This document shows, one piece after another, positions 27,781 through 36,644 of a stretch of 45,785 bases of DNA (its first letter is position 1; every line of letters starts with the position of its first letter). The notes beneath the pieces were generated by a model, which saw only the letters and a list, made by a program, of their open reading frames with translations, made no database searches and was not told the DNA's origin. A program made the translations under genes and the position numbers. Location: the NCBI RefSeq assembly GCF_903903185.1, contig NZ_CAIUXT010000242.1:1-45785 (forward strand). Direction: 5' to 3'. The stretch is from an uncultured Rhodoblastus sp. (lineage in GTDB: Bacteria; Pseudomonadota; Alphaproteobacteria; Rhizobiales; Beijerinckiaceae).

Positions 27781-28149
27781 ATGAAATACTTCCGAACGCT
27801 CGTCCTCGCGGCTCTGGCCTGCGTTTTCGCGGCGGCTTCCGCTTCGGCCCATGCCTTCCTCGATCATGCCGTCCCCGCCGTCGGCGCAACCGTTTCGGGT
27901 TCGCCCGGCGAAATCGAACTGGTGTTCACGCAAGATATCGTCCCGGCTTTTTCCGGCGCGGAAATCTTGGTGGCGGGGGGCGGCGCCGTGCCCTCGGCCA
28001 AGGCTGCGGCCAGCGCGGGGAACCCTGCCGCGCTGCGGTTGCGGCTCGGACAGGCGCTCAAGTCCGGCGTTTATATCGTGAACTGGCATGTGGTGTCGGT
28101 CGACACCCACCGCAGTTCGGGAAGCTACAAATTCACCGTAGCGCCCTGA
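27781..28149 (+). CDS. copC: Periplasmic copper-binding protein CopC
   Basis: The 122-residue product has a 23-residue signal peptide ending ASA, giving mature HAFLDHAVP with an N-terminal histidine. That histidine with the Asp/His of SVDTHRSSGSYKF forms the high-affinity Cu(II) site of the CopC family. Methionine-rich Cu(I) sites are absent, so it is the Cu(II)-only type. It passes copper to or from CopD, whose gene follows after 25 bases. Length is typical for the single-domain form. Confidence 0.95.
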   Translation: MKYFRTLVLAALACVFAAASASAHAFLDHAVPAVGATVSGSPGEIELVFTQDIVPAFSGAEILVAGGGAVPSAKAAASAGNPAALRLRLGQALKSGVYIVNWHVVSVDTHRSSGSYKFTVAP

Positions 28150-28174
28150 AGCCGCCGGAATTTCGAGGACAGGC

Positions 28175-29125
28175 ATGGAGGCGACAAATCCGGCGGACGG
28201 GCAGGCGATCCTCATCGCCCGCTGGATTCATTTCGCGGCGGTGTTTGTTCTGTTCGGCTCGGCCCTGTTCTGGTTTTACGCAGGCCAGGGAAGACGTTTC
28301 TCCGAGGGCGACGGGTTGGCCGGGGCGCGCCGCGCCACCATCGGGCTATTGCGCGCCGCCGCGCCGGCGGCGGCGATTTCGGGGCTTTTCTGGCTTGCCG
28401 GGATGCTGGCGAATATGACCGATGGGTTCGCCAGCGTTGCCGATCCGGAAATGCTGCGGCTGTTCTTCACAAAAACGCAGTTCGGTCCGGTGGCGATAGC
28501 GCGCCTGGCCTTGCTGGCGAGCGCCGTGGCGATCGCCCTGTCGCCGCTGCGAAATGGCGCCTTCCTTTTGGCGATGCTGGCTATCGGCGCCTTGCTGCTG
28601 ATCGACCAGGCCTGGCTCGGCCATGCGGCGGAAGGCGGCGCGGGAATTTACGGCGCCTTGATGATCGCCGTCTACAGCGTCCATGCGCTCGCGGCCGGCG
28701 TCTGGGTCGGCGGCCTGGTGCCGCTGCTTTTGGTCCTTGTCGCGCAGAGCCGCCTCGACAAGGTCGAGGCGCGCGAAGCGACGCTGGAAATCCTGTCGCG
28801 CTATTCCGCCATGGCGCTGGTCGCTGTGGTCCTGATCGTGCTCAGCGGCGCCGCCAATGCGGGGTTTCGCGTCGGCTTTGCCTTCGCCCGATTAGCGGAT
28901 TTGGAATATGGGAAGGTTCTGGCGGTCAAAGCCGCCGCCGTAGCCTCGATGCTCGCGCTGGCTTTTTTCAATCGTTTCGTCGCCATGCGGAATTTGCGCG
29001 CCGCCGCGCCAGGCTCCAAGCGGCCCGTCGCCAATTTAAGCGTTAGCGTGGCTTTCGAACTCGCGGTGGGTCTGGCCGTGCTCTGGTTCGCCGCCGTGCT
29101 CGGAATGACGCCGCCGCCGCCGTGA
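28175..29125 (+). CDS. copD: Inner-membrane copper protein CopD
   Basis: The 316-residue protein has about eight hydrophobic helices, starting ILIARWIHFAAVFVLFGSAL, with the conserved histidines in ARWIHF, LGHAAEGG and VYSVHALAAGVWVGGL of the CopD family. CopD works with CopC in moving copper across the inner membrane; direction is not settled by sequence. ATG 28175 follows GAGGACAGGC. Its stop overlaps the next gene's GTG (GTGA), so translation is coupled to the VOC-type protein. Confidence 0.93.
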   Translation: MEATNPADGQAILIARWIHFAAVFVLFGSALFWFYAGQGRRFSEGDGLAGARRATIGLLRAAAPAAAISGLFWLAGMLANMTDGFASVADPEMLRLFFTKTQFGPVAIARLALLASAVAIALSPLRNGAFLLAMLAIGALLLIDQAWLGHAAEGGAGIYGALMIAVYSVHALAAGVWVGGLVPLLLVLVAQSRLDKVEAREATLEILSRYSAMALVAVVLIVLSGAANAGFRVGFAFARLADLEYGKVLAVKAAAVASMLALAFFNRFVAMRNLRAAAPGSKRPVANLSVSVAFELAVGLAVLWFAAVLGMTPPPP

Positions 29126-29925
29126 AGGGCGAAGCGATGGCGGCGCCTCTTGCGGCGGCGCCCGCCTTGGCCGATAAAGCGGGCTGTCTTGCTGTTCGGG
29201 GCCAGAAAATGCCTAGAAAATTGGTGGCGCTCACGCTTGCCGGCGCCCGCAAGAGCGAGTTGGCCAACGCTTGGGCGCGGCTCGGCTTCGCGCCGGATCG
29301 TTCGGGAGAGGCGATCGCGCTCTCCGACGGCGTCGCGCTGGCGTTTTTTGCGGCCGACGATGCGGCGGCGGCCGCCGTCGGAGACTTGCAGGCGCGGGCC
29401 TTTCTGGCGTATTTCGCCGGGCGGCTTTCGGGCGCGGCGATGCTGACGCTGGCAGGGTCGCCGCAGGAATGCGGCGCCGCCCGTCCCGAACCATTCGGCG
29501 GAGCCGATTGTTTCGTCATTCTGGCCCCGCCGCGCCATAAAACCGCGCCGGCCCAGCCCAACGGCGTCACGGGTCTCAAAACGCTGGTCGCGGTGGCGGA
29601 AAGTCCGGCCGACCATGCCGAAGCTTTGACCCATCTGACCGGCCAGCACGAAATGCTGGCGACTTCCGCCGGGCTGGAAATCGCGCTCGAGGGCGGGACG
29701 GCGCTGGCGGTGCTGTCGCCGCTGGCTTTCGCCTTTCGCTATGGCTTCGCCGCGCCCGAAAGCGGGGCTTTTCGCATCGCCGGTCTGGTGTTCCGCGTCG
29801 GCGATCTCTCTGCGACCGAAAAATTTCTGGAACGCAAGGGCGTGGAGCCGAAAATTCAGGCCGGGCGGCTGATCGCCCGCCCGGGCGAGGGCGCCGGCGT
29901 CGCCGTGGCCTTTGAACAGGACTGA
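29122..29925 (+). CDS. Glyoxalase/VOC-like domain protein
   Basis: The product, up to 267 residues, resembles the Glyoxalase-like (PF13468-type) family, with two related alpha/beta halves: LVALTLAGARKSELANAWARL in the first and GLKTLVAVAESPADHAEALTHL in the second, and a C-terminal IAGLVFRVGDLSATEKFL. The metal-ligand residues of active glyoxalases are not obvious, so a catalytic activity cannot be claimed. The GTG start at 29122 overlaps copD; ATGs at 29137 and 29209 are alternatives, and 29209 begins the domain. It ends 20 bases before kdsA. Its link with copper transport is unexplained. Confidence 0.75.
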   Translation: MKGEAMAAPLAAAPALADKAGCLAVRGQKMPRKLVALTLAGARKSELANAWARLGFAPDRSGEAIALSDGVALAFFAADDAAAAAVGDLQARAFLAYFAGRLSGAAMLTLAGSPQECGAARPEPFGGADCFVILAPPRHKTAPAQPNGVTGLKTLVAVAESPADHAEALTHLTGQHEMLATSAGLEIALEGGTALAVLSPLAFAFRYGFAAPESGAFRIAGLVFRVGDLSATEKFLERKGVEPKIQAGRLIARPGEGAGVAVAFEQD

Positions 29926-29945
29926 AGAGTCCCGGAGTAGATTGA

Positions 29946-30803
29946 ATGTCCCATTCCGGCAAAGCCTCGCCGCACGTGACTGTCGGCGCCGGCGCCCGCG
30001 CGGCGCATTTCGGCAATGACCTGCCTTTTGCGCTGATAGCCGGTCCCTGCGCGCTGGAAAGCCGCGACCACGCGCTGTTCATGGCGGAAAAGCTCGCGGA
30101 AATCGGCGCGAGGCTCGGATTGGACATCGTGTTCAAATCCTCCTTCGACAAGGCCAACCGTACGTCGGCGTCGAACCGGCGCGGCATCGGCCTTGAGGCG
30201 GCGCTCAAGATTTTCGCCGAGATCAAGGCGCAATTCGGTCTGCCGGTCGTCACCGACGTTCACGAGAAGGAACAATGCGCTCTGGTCGCCGGGGTGGTCG
30301 ATCTGTTGCAGATCCCGGCCTTTCTCTGCCGCCAGACCGATCTGTTGCTGGCGGCGGCGGCGACGGGCAAGCCGGTCAATGTCAAGAAAGGCCAGTTTCT
30401 CGCGCCCTGGGACATGAAGAATGTCGCGACGAAAATCGTCGAGGCGGGCAATCCCAACGTGCTGGTGACCGAACGCGGCGTTTCGTTCGGCTATAATACG
30501 CTGGTGACGGATTTTCGCGGCCTGCCAATTATGGCGCGCGAGATCGGCGCCCCGGTGATTTTCGACGCCACCCATAGCGTGCAGCAACCGGGCGGACAGG
30601 GAACATCTTCCGGCGGCCAGCGCGAGTTCGTGCCGGTGCTGGCGCGCGCGGCGGTGGCGGTCGGCGTCGCCGGCCTGTTCATCGAAACCCACGACCGTCC
30701 CGACGAGGCCTTTTCCGATGGGCCGAACATGGCGCCACTCAATGAACTGGAGCCGATGCTGGCGCGCCTGATCCAGTTCGACCGGCTCGCCAAGGGACTC
30801 TGA
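29946..30803 (+). CDS. kdsA: 3-deoxy-D-manno-octulosonate-8-phosphate synthase
   Basis: The 285-residue enzyme condenses phosphoenolpyruvate and arabinose 5-phosphate to KDO-8-phosphate for lipopolysaccharide. Family motifs are intact: [55 protein letters not shown] and [12 protein letters not shown]. The lack of a metal-binding Cys in the N-terminal position (NWKM-type versus C) was not assessed further. Length is normal. It usually follows pyrG directly in this order; here it follows the copper operon. The alpha carbonic anhydrase gene converges with it. Confidence 0.97.
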   Translation: MSHSGKASPHVTVGAGARAAHFGNDLPFALIAGPCALESRDHALFMAEKLAEIGARLGLDIVFKSSFDKANRTSASNRRGIGLEAALKIFAEIKAQFGLPVVTDVHEKEQCALVAGVVDLLQIPAFLCRQTDLLLAAAATGKPVNVKKGQFLAPWDMKNVATKIVEAGNPNVLVTERGVSFGYNTLVTDFRGLPIMAREIGAPVIFDATHSVQQPGGQGTSSGGQREFVPVLARAAVAVGVAGLFIETHDRPDEAFSDGPNMAPLNELEPMLARLIQFDRLAKGL

Positions 30804-30830
30804 TCGCGCGCCTCGGCCGAGCAGCCTCGC

Positions 30831-31580
30831 CTAAATGCCCTTGAGCAAGAAGCGGCGTCCCGTTGTCTGGATCGGTCTCGCGTTCATCGGGAAGATCGCC
30901 TTGAACCTGGCGATGTCGGCCTCGGCGACTTCGATGGGCTGTTCGAACACGTTCCAGTCGACCACTTCCGAACAGGGCGGGGTTGTCAGCGAGCCCTCAT
31001 AGCGGAAGCGGATGCGTTTTTTGGGCAGGAGACGATTGGGATCGATCGGCGTTCCGAACTTTTTTTCTCCTGCGGTCGCCGGGGCCAGGGCCATGATTTC
31101 CGCGAATTCGGCATTTCGGGCGCCGGGCTTGATGAAGACGCCGATGACGGCGAGGTCGCCGTTCGGATGGGCGTGGACGAAATGGATCTCCATGGCGTGG
31201 CGCTCGCCTTTGACCGCATGTTCGCTCGGGTGATGGAAGTGGAACTGCTTGAGTTGGTATACCTCGCCGCCAAGCTTGACGGAGTCGGGGTTGTTCACGA
31301 CGGCTTCGATGGTATGGCCGTTGTTGAGAATTTTATAGGCTTCGGGCTTCCAGTCGATGTGGAGGCCGCCGACTTGCGCCGGCATCGGCTGTTTCAGATC
31401 GATCGGCGATTGCTGGGCGCCGATCGAGCAGGCCTTGTAGGTCGGGTCGATCCTGCCCCAGTCGGCGATCCCGTCCTTGCCTTCATAGGACCAATGGGCG
31501 GCTTCCTCGGCGCGGGCGAGGCCCGCGCAAACCCGGCAGGCGATGAAACCAGCAATAAAACCACGACGGCTCAAACGCAT
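30831..31580 (-). CDS. Alpha-class carbonic anhydrase, Tat-exported
   Basis: The 249-residue protein begins with a twin-arginine signal (SRRGFIAGF). The zinc ligands are H114 and H116 in QFHFHH and H133 in EIHFVH; QSPIDL and SLTTPPCSE are further alpha-class marks. It hydrates CO2 to bicarbonate in the periplasm, and the Tat signal suggests zinc is inserted before export. Length is typical. It converges with kdsA and lies 120 bases downstream of purB, same strand. A gamma-class homologue is at 473-1003. Confidence 0.95.
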   Translation of the reverse strand: MRLSRRGFIAGFIACRVCAGLARAEEAAHWSYEGKDGIADWGRIDPTYKACSIGAQQSPIDLKQPMPAQVGGLHIDWKPEAYKILNNGHTIEAVVNNPDSVKLGGEVYQLKQFHFHHPSEHAVKGERHAMEIHFVHAHPNGDLAVIGVFIKPGARNAEFAEIMALAPATAGEKKFGTPIDPNRLLPKKRIRFRYEGSLTTPPCSEVVDWNVFEQPIEVAEADIARFKAIFPMNARPIQTTGRRFLLKGI

Positions 31581-31700
31581 ATCGGCCTCCTGCGCTCCAA
31601 ATGCGCGAGGAAGATAGCATCAGCCCCGGCGATGCAAAGCGACAAAGGGGACGAAACGGCCACGCGCAGGAAAATCCCCCTGCCGGCGAAGTGATTTCGT

Positions 31701-33011
31701 TCAGCCCGCCTGGCCGAACACCCGGCCAAAAATCGTGTCGACGTGTTTCAGATGATAGCCGAGGTCGAATTTCTCCTCCAGTTCGGCGTCGCTCAATAGT
31801 TTCTTGACGTCCGCGTCCTTCTTGAGCAGGTCGAGAAAATCGCCTTCGCCGCGCCATACCGGCATGGCGTTGCGCTGGACATAGGCATAGGCGTCCTCGC
31901 GCGAGGCGCCCTTCTGGGTCAGCGCCAGCAGCACGCGCTGCGAATGGACAAGGCCGCCGAGCAAATCGAGATTTTTCTGCATGTTGGCGGGGTAGACCAG
32001 CAGCTTGTCGATGACATTGGTCAGGCGGGCCAGCGCGAAATCCAGCGTCACCGTGGCGTCGGGGCCGATCATCCGCTCGACCGAGGAATGGGAAATATCG
32101 CGCTCATGCCACAGCGCCACATTTTCCAAAGCTGGCGTCACCATGCCGCGCACCAGACGGGCGAGGCCGGTGAGGTTTTCGGTCAGCACCGGATTGCGCT
32201 TGTGCGGCATGGCGGAGGAGCCCTTCTGGCCTTCGGAAAAGAATTCCTCAGCTTCCAGCACTTCGGTGCGCTGCAAATGGCGGATTTCGATGGCGAGGCG
32301 CTCGATGCAGGAGGCGACCACGCCGAGCGTGGCGAAAAACATGGCGTGACGGTCGCGCGGGATGACCTGGGTCGAAACCGGCTCGGGCTTCAGGCCCATC
32401 TTGGCGGCGACATGTTCTTCGACGCGCGGATCGATATTGGCGAAAGTGCCGACCGCGCCGGAAATGGCGCAAGTGGCGATTTCCGCGCGCGCGGCGACGA
32501 TCCGGGCGCGGCAGCGCGAAAATTCCGCGTAAGCCTCGGCCAGCTTGAGCCCAAAGGTCACCGGCTCTGCGTGAATGCCATGCGAGCGCCCGATGGTCGG
32601 GGTCAGCTTGTGCTCGAAGGCGCGGCGCTTCAGCGCGGCGAGCAGGTCATCGACATCCTGGATCAGAATATCGGCGGCGCGGGTCATCTGCACCGACAGG
32701 CAGGTGTCGAGCACGTCCGACGAGGTCATGCCCTGATGGACAAACCGCGAATCCGGCCCGATGAATTCGGCGAGATGGGTCAGGAAGGCGATGACGTCAT
32801 GTTTGGTGACTCGCTCGATCTCGTCGATGCGGGCGACGTCGAAGGTGACGTTGCCGGCCTTGTCCCAGATGTTTTTGGCGCTTGCTTTCGGAATAACGCC
32901 GATTTCGGCAAGCGCGTCGCAGGCATGGGCCTCGATCTCGAACCAGATTTTGAAGCGGGTCTGCGGCTCCCAGATGGCGACCATTTCGGGGCGGGAATAG
33001 CGCGGGATCAT
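31701..33011 (-). CDS. purB: Adenylosuccinate lyase
   Basis: The 436-residue enzyme cleaves SAICAR and adenylosuccinate in purine synthesis. The fumarase/aspartase superfamily signature GSSAMPHKRNP is intact near residue 265, with TSSDVLDTCLSVQM and GRSHGIHAEPVTFG marking the other active-site segments. It starts MIPRYSRPEM at 33011, the usual N-terminus in alphaproteobacteria. Length is normal. The alpha carbonic anhydrase gene lies downstream. Confidence 0.97.
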   Translation of the reverse strand: MIPRYSRPEMVAIWEPQTRFKIWFEIEAHACDALAEIGVIPKASAKNIWDKAGNVTFDVARIDEIERVTKHDVIAFLTHLAEFIGPDSRFVHQGMTSSDVLDTCLSVQMTRAADILIQDVDDLLAALKRRAFEHKLTPTIGRSHGIHAEPVTFGLKLAEAYAEFSRCRARIVAARAEIATCAISGAVGTFANIDPRVEEHVAAKMGLKPEPVSTQVIPRDRHAMFFATLGVVASCIERLAIEIRHLQRTEVLEAEEFFSEGQKGSSAMPHKRNPVLTENLTGLARLVRGMVTPALENVALWHERDISHSSVERMIGPDATVTLDFALARLTNVIDKLLVYPANMQKNLDLLGGLVHSQRVLLALTQKGASREDAYAYVQRNAMPVWRGEGDFLDLLKKDADVKKLLSDAELEEKFDLGYHLKHVDTIFGRVFGQAG

Positions 33012-33514
33012 CGGGTTTCTCTCAAGACAAAGGCACGAATTTCGTGGAGAAGGGAAGTGGCGGCAGCTTTATGTTCGACAGGTTTTCGGCCTGGGCGACG
33101 GTTTGGCGTTCCGCTACCCCCTAAACGGGGACGCTGACGAAGGAAAGCCCTCATTGCCGTCCGGGGCAAATGACTGCCCCCGGCTCCCATGAGGCATCGG
33201 CCGGGCGAGGCGGTATCGCCCAAAAAGCCGGGCGCTCGTTTCCCTGGAGCATTCCCCCTAGGAGTTGCATAGCTTTAGGAAAAAAATCTTATATTAAATA
33301 AAGATTTAGGGAATTTTTCTGATTCCGCGTAAACGGAAAAGGCTGTGACAGGTGATTCTGATGTCCAAACGATTGGAAAACAACTTTTCAGAGTCCTTGA
33401 GTTCGGCTATTTTGCTTCAATATATGGGAGGGTGGCAGCCTGGGCGGAAAAATGCCGATCTGGTTGCCAATTTCGGCGGAGCGATGCAAGAAATCAAAAA
33501 AAAGGGCAACGTAC
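33012..33514. other. Gene-free region between purB and the PEP-CTERM gene
   Basis: About 500 bases. The first half is GC-rich; 33241-33520 is AT-rich and holds a candidate promoter. A plus-strand open frame from 33352 overlaps the PEP-CTERM gene out of frame and was not accepted. Confidence 0.45.
33265..33295 (+). promoter_or_regulatory. Candidate promoter for the PEP-CTERM gene
   Basis: TTGCAT (33265-33270) and TATATT (33290-33295) are 19 bases apart (18 if TTATAT is taken) in a distinctly AT-rich patch. It would give an untranslated leader of about 210 bases before the start at 33515. Confidence 0.3.
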
Positions 33515-34159
33515 ATGAAATGTCTGCAGACGTGGCTGGCAGTCGCCGCGGTCCTGATTGCGGCAGGGGCTCCCGCGAACGCCGCTCTGGTTTCGCCGCT
33601 CGGTTACACCTTCGATGAACCGACAAGCTGTGGCGAGTTTTGCTATCACGATCCCAATTTCACCAAGCTGACGGACGGTATCCTTGGCAATAGCGGCTGG
33701 GAAACGAACCAGGGCGCCGCGTGGGTTGGCTGGTCGGGGTATCCCGTCATCAATATTGATTTTTCCTTCGCTGCTCCGGCGCATATCTCAGCCGTCAATT
33801 TCTACACGACGCAAGACTATCTGGCCGACGTCGTCCTGCCTTCGCTGGATATTTATTCATCCAAAGACGGCTCGAACTGGAGCCTGGCCGGCGCGTTGAG
33901 CGTCGATCCCAATAACTATCCCTTCTATAATTCTGCTTCGACAGGCCTAACCCCATTCCTCGCGGTGTCGGGCCTTGCAATCGACGCGCAATATGTTCGC
34001 GTGTCCTTGCTCAGAAACGGCCCCTGGACCTTTTCAAGCGAAGTGACCTTCGTTGATCCGGCTGTTCCGGAACCGGCGACATGGGCGATGATGGCCATGG
34101 GCCTCCTGGGGCTCCGTCTGCTGGCGTCCAGAAGAAGGGAAGGCCCGGCGCTCGTCTGA
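33515..34159 (+). CDS. PEP-CTERM protein with discoidin-like domain
   Basis: The 214-residue protein has a signal peptide (about 1-23, ending PANAA), then a beta-rich domain resembling F5/8 type C (discoidin) folds (LTDGILGNSGWETNQG, then INIDFSFAAPAHISAVNFYT and LDIYSSKDGSNW). It ends in a PEP-CTERM sorting signal: VPEPATW, a hydrophobic helix and the basic ASRRREG. Such proteins are cut by an exosortase and released or anchored at the surface, often with exopolysaccharide. No exosortase is in the window. Base composition is less GC-rich than the neighbours. ATG 33515 begins the signal peptide. Confidence 0.85.
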   Translation: MKCLQTWLAVAAVLIAAGAPANAALVSPLGYTFDEPTSCGEFCYHDPNFTKLTDGILGNSGWETNQGAAWVGWSGYPVINIDFSFAAPAHISAVNFYTTQDYLADVVLPSLDIYSSKDGSNWSLAGALSVDPNNYPFYNSASTGLTPFLAVSGLAIDAQYVRVSLLRNGPWTFSSEVTFVDPAVPEPATWAMMAMGLLGLRLLASRRREGPALV

Positions 34160-34465
34160 ACGCCGGCTGGGAAAAGGCGACGGGGGTTGAAAAAGGAGGA
34201 CTCCGCCGGAAAATCGCCTCGGTAACGATTGGCCCGACCCTTCGCCGGTTTTCCTTCGCGCTCGAACCGCCTGTTCCGAGATCAAAGCGAGGCTTCGACG
34301 TCTCGCCGAAACCGCGGTTTCATCCCGCCAAAGCCGAACGGCCGGTTGTCGCGCGGTCCTGCCTTGCCGGCGCCGTTCGTGAAGTTTCGCAAACCGCCGA
34401 ACCCGAAACTTTACATCGGCACCCTCAGATGGCGTTACTGCTCTGCTTGCAACGCTCCGCACGCC
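34160..34465. other. Intergenic region between convergent PEP-CTERM and rpe genes
   Basis: About 306 bases with no gene, no clear terminator hairpin with a T-run and no recognised repeat. Confidence 0.4.
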
Positions 34466-35146
34466 TTAAACGACTTCCCCCCGCGCCAACTGCGCGGCGA
34501 AGCGTATCGCGTCAATGTTCTTCTTGTAGTGCTCTGGGCCGCCCTTGAAGACTGCGGAACCGGCGACCAGCCAATTGGCGCCCGCAGCCACTATGTCCAG
34601 CGCATTGTCCGCCGTGACTCCGCCATCGACTTCAATCTCGATCTCACGATCTTCGACCATCGCCCTGATCCGTCGCAGTTTTTCCAGACAGGACCGGATG
34701 AACTTCTGGCCGCCGAAACCGGGATTGACCGTCATGGCGAGGATCAGGTCGAGATCGTCCAGCACATAATCGAGCACGTTTTCCGGCGTCGCCGGATTGA
34801 GCGACACGCCGGCCTTTTTGCCGAGCCCCCGGATAGCCTGCAACGAGCGGTGCAGATGCGGCCCGGCCTCGGCGTGGACGACGATATAATCGGCGCCGGC
34901 TTTGGCGAAGGCCTCCAGATAGGGATCGGCGGGCGAGATCATCAGATGCACGTCGAAAGGCTTGTCTGTAGCGCCGCGAATGGCTTTGACCACGTCCGGG
35001 CCGATGGTGATGTTGGGCACGAAATGGCCGTCCATCACGTCGACATGGATGATGTCGGCGCCCGCGGCGACAATGGCGCGGATTTCCTCGCCAAGTTTCG
35101 AGAAATCGGCGGCGAGGATGGAAGGGGCGATCTTCAGCGGGCGCAT
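34466..35146 (-). CDS. rpe: Ribulose-phosphate 3-epimerase
   Basis: The 226-residue TIM-barrel enzyme interconverts ribulose 5-phosphate and xylulose 5-phosphate in the pentose phosphate or Calvin cycle. The signatures are intact: [31 protein letters not shown] with metal ligands, [18 protein letters not shown] and EVDGGV. ATG 35146 (MRPLKIAPS) is the usual start; an in-frame start at 35179 adds 11 residues of little character. It is divergent from the flavoprotein gene. Confidence 0.96.
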   Translation of the reverse strand: MRPLKIAPSILAADFSKLGEEIRAIVAAGADIIHVDVMDGHFVPNITIGPDVVKAIRGATDKPFDVHLMISPADPYLEAFAKAGADYIVVHAEAGPHLHRSLQAIRGLGKKAGVSLNPATPENVLDYVLDDLDLILAMTVNPGFGGQKFIRSCLEKLRRIRAMVEDREIEIEVDGGVTADNALDIVAAGANWLVAGSAVFKGGPEHYKKNIDAIRFAAQLARGEVV

Positions 35147-35296
35147 GCGCGTATTCCTGCCATGGGCTAAAGTGAGCACAGCTCCTACAGGATCGGCGCG
35201 CCCGCGTCCACCGCGCGCCGCGCGTGGCGCCTATGTTGCAGTGCGGGAATGCTGCCAATGGTCGCGGCCCGCCAACCGGGCCGGAGGGAATGCGTG

Positions 35297-36535
35297 ATGC
35301 TCAAGGCGGATGTGCTGGTGCTTGGAGCCGGAATTGTCGGCGTCGCGACGGCCTTGCAGATCGCCTCGAAAGGCCGGCAGGTGGTTTTGCTCGACCGGCG
35401 CGGGCCGGGCGAAGAGACCAGTTTCGGCAATGCCGGACTGATCGAGCGCGCCTCGATCTTTCCCTATCTGTTTCCGCGCGATCTGCGCGCGCTGGCGGTC
35501 TATGCGGTCAATGGCGCCAATGAGGCCCATTACCGGCCCGCCGATCTGCCCGCCTTCGCGCCCTGGCTCGCCCGCTACTGGTGGGAGAGCGCGCCGGAAC
35601 GCGCCAAGGCCCATGCCTTGGCCGTGCTGCCGCTGATCGAGAATTGCCTGAGCGAACATGAAAAGCTGATCGCCGAAGCCGGCGCGCAGCATCTGCTGCG
35701 CAAGGCCGGCTGGATCAAATTGTTCCGCAGCGAGGAGACCTTTGCCCACGGGCGCGAGGCCGCCCTGAAAATCGAGCCGTTCGGGCTGAAAGCCGCCTTT
35801 TACGACGGCAAGACTCTCACGCAGATCGAACCGTCGCTGCGAGGCGGTTTTGGCGCCGTGCATTATCTCGATCCGGCCTCGATCACCGACCCATGGGCCC
35901 TGACCAAGGCTTATGAAGACCTGTTCGAGCAGCGCGGCGGGATTTTTCTGCGCGGCGAGGCCAAAACCTTCCGGCCCGCCGCCGAGGGCTACGGCGTCGA
36001 GACGCAACAAGGCCCGTTGCTGGCGCGCGAGGCGGTGGTCTGCCTCGGCCCCTGGGCGGATGTCATCACCGGACCGCTCGGCTATGACTTCCCGATGGCG
36101 GTAAAGCGCGGCTATCACATGCATTATGCGCCGGCTCCGGGCGCCGTGCTCAACCATCCGGTGCTCGACGCCGACAATGGCTTTCTGCTGGCGCCGATGG
36201 ACCGGGGCATCCGCATGACCACCGGCGCCGAATTCGCGCTGCGCGATTCAGCCCCCGACTATGGCCAGATCGAGACCAGCGAAGTTCTGGCGCGAAAACT
36301 GTTCCCGTTGGCGCAAAGGCTCGACGAAACGCCCTGGATGGGCCGGCGCCCCTGCCTGCCGGACATGCTGCCGATCGTTGGGCCGGCGCCGCGCCACAAA
36401 GGGCTGTGGTTCAATTTCGGCCATCAGCATCACGGCCTGACGCTGGCGGCGATCACCGGCCGGCTGCTGGCGGAACTGATCGTCGGCGAGACGCCTTTCG
36501 CCGATCCGGCGCCGTTCCGGATGGAGCGGTTTTGA
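35297..36535 (+). CDS. FAD-dependent oxidoreductase, D-amino acid dehydrogenase (DadA)-like
   Basis: The 412-residue DAO-family flavoprotein begins with the FAD-binding GxGxxG as VLGAGIVGVATALQIA, then an acidic-to-basic strand LLDRRGPGEETSFGNAG, and ends with the second flavin site GLWFNFGHQHHGLTLA. The SFGNAG segment is typical of DadA, which oxidises D-amino acids to keto acids with electrons passed to the respiratory chain. The substrate here is unproven; no alanine racemase is adjacent. ATG 35297 follows GGAGGG. Length is close to DadA. Confidence 0.88.
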   Translation: MLKADVLVLGAGIVGVATALQIASKGRQVVLLDRRGPGEETSFGNAGLIERASIFPYLFPRDLRALAVYAVNGANEAHYRPADLPAFAPWLARYWWESAPERAKAHALAVLPLIENCLSEHEKLIAEAGAQHLLRKAGWIKLFRSEETFAHGREAALKIEPFGLKAAFYDGKTLTQIEPSLRGGFGAVHYLDPASITDPWALTKAYEDLFEQRGGIFLRGEAKTFRPAAEGYGVETQQGPLLAREAVVCLGPWADVITGPLGYDFPMAVKRGYHMHYAPAPGAVLNHPVLDADNGFLLAPMDRGIRMTTGAEFALRDSAPDYGQIETSEVLARKLFPLAQRLDETPWMGRRPCLPDMLPIVGPAPRHKGLWFNFGHQHHGLTLAAITGRLLAELIVGETPFADPAPFRMERF

Positions 36536-36644
36536 AGCATGCCGAAGCCATGGAGGGTGAAGGTCTGGCGCAGGCGAAGGCTTCTGTTATCCTGTGCGGG
36601 CCGTCGCCGGAAATCCCCTCGCGGCTGGCGAGGAATCTGTTTTC

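Noticed and set aside
33352-33618. Small plus-strand frame before the PEP-CTERM gene
   Set aside because: Its first part is faintly protein-like but it overlaps the PEP-CTERM signal peptide out of frame, has no clear ribosome site and turns Arg-rich.
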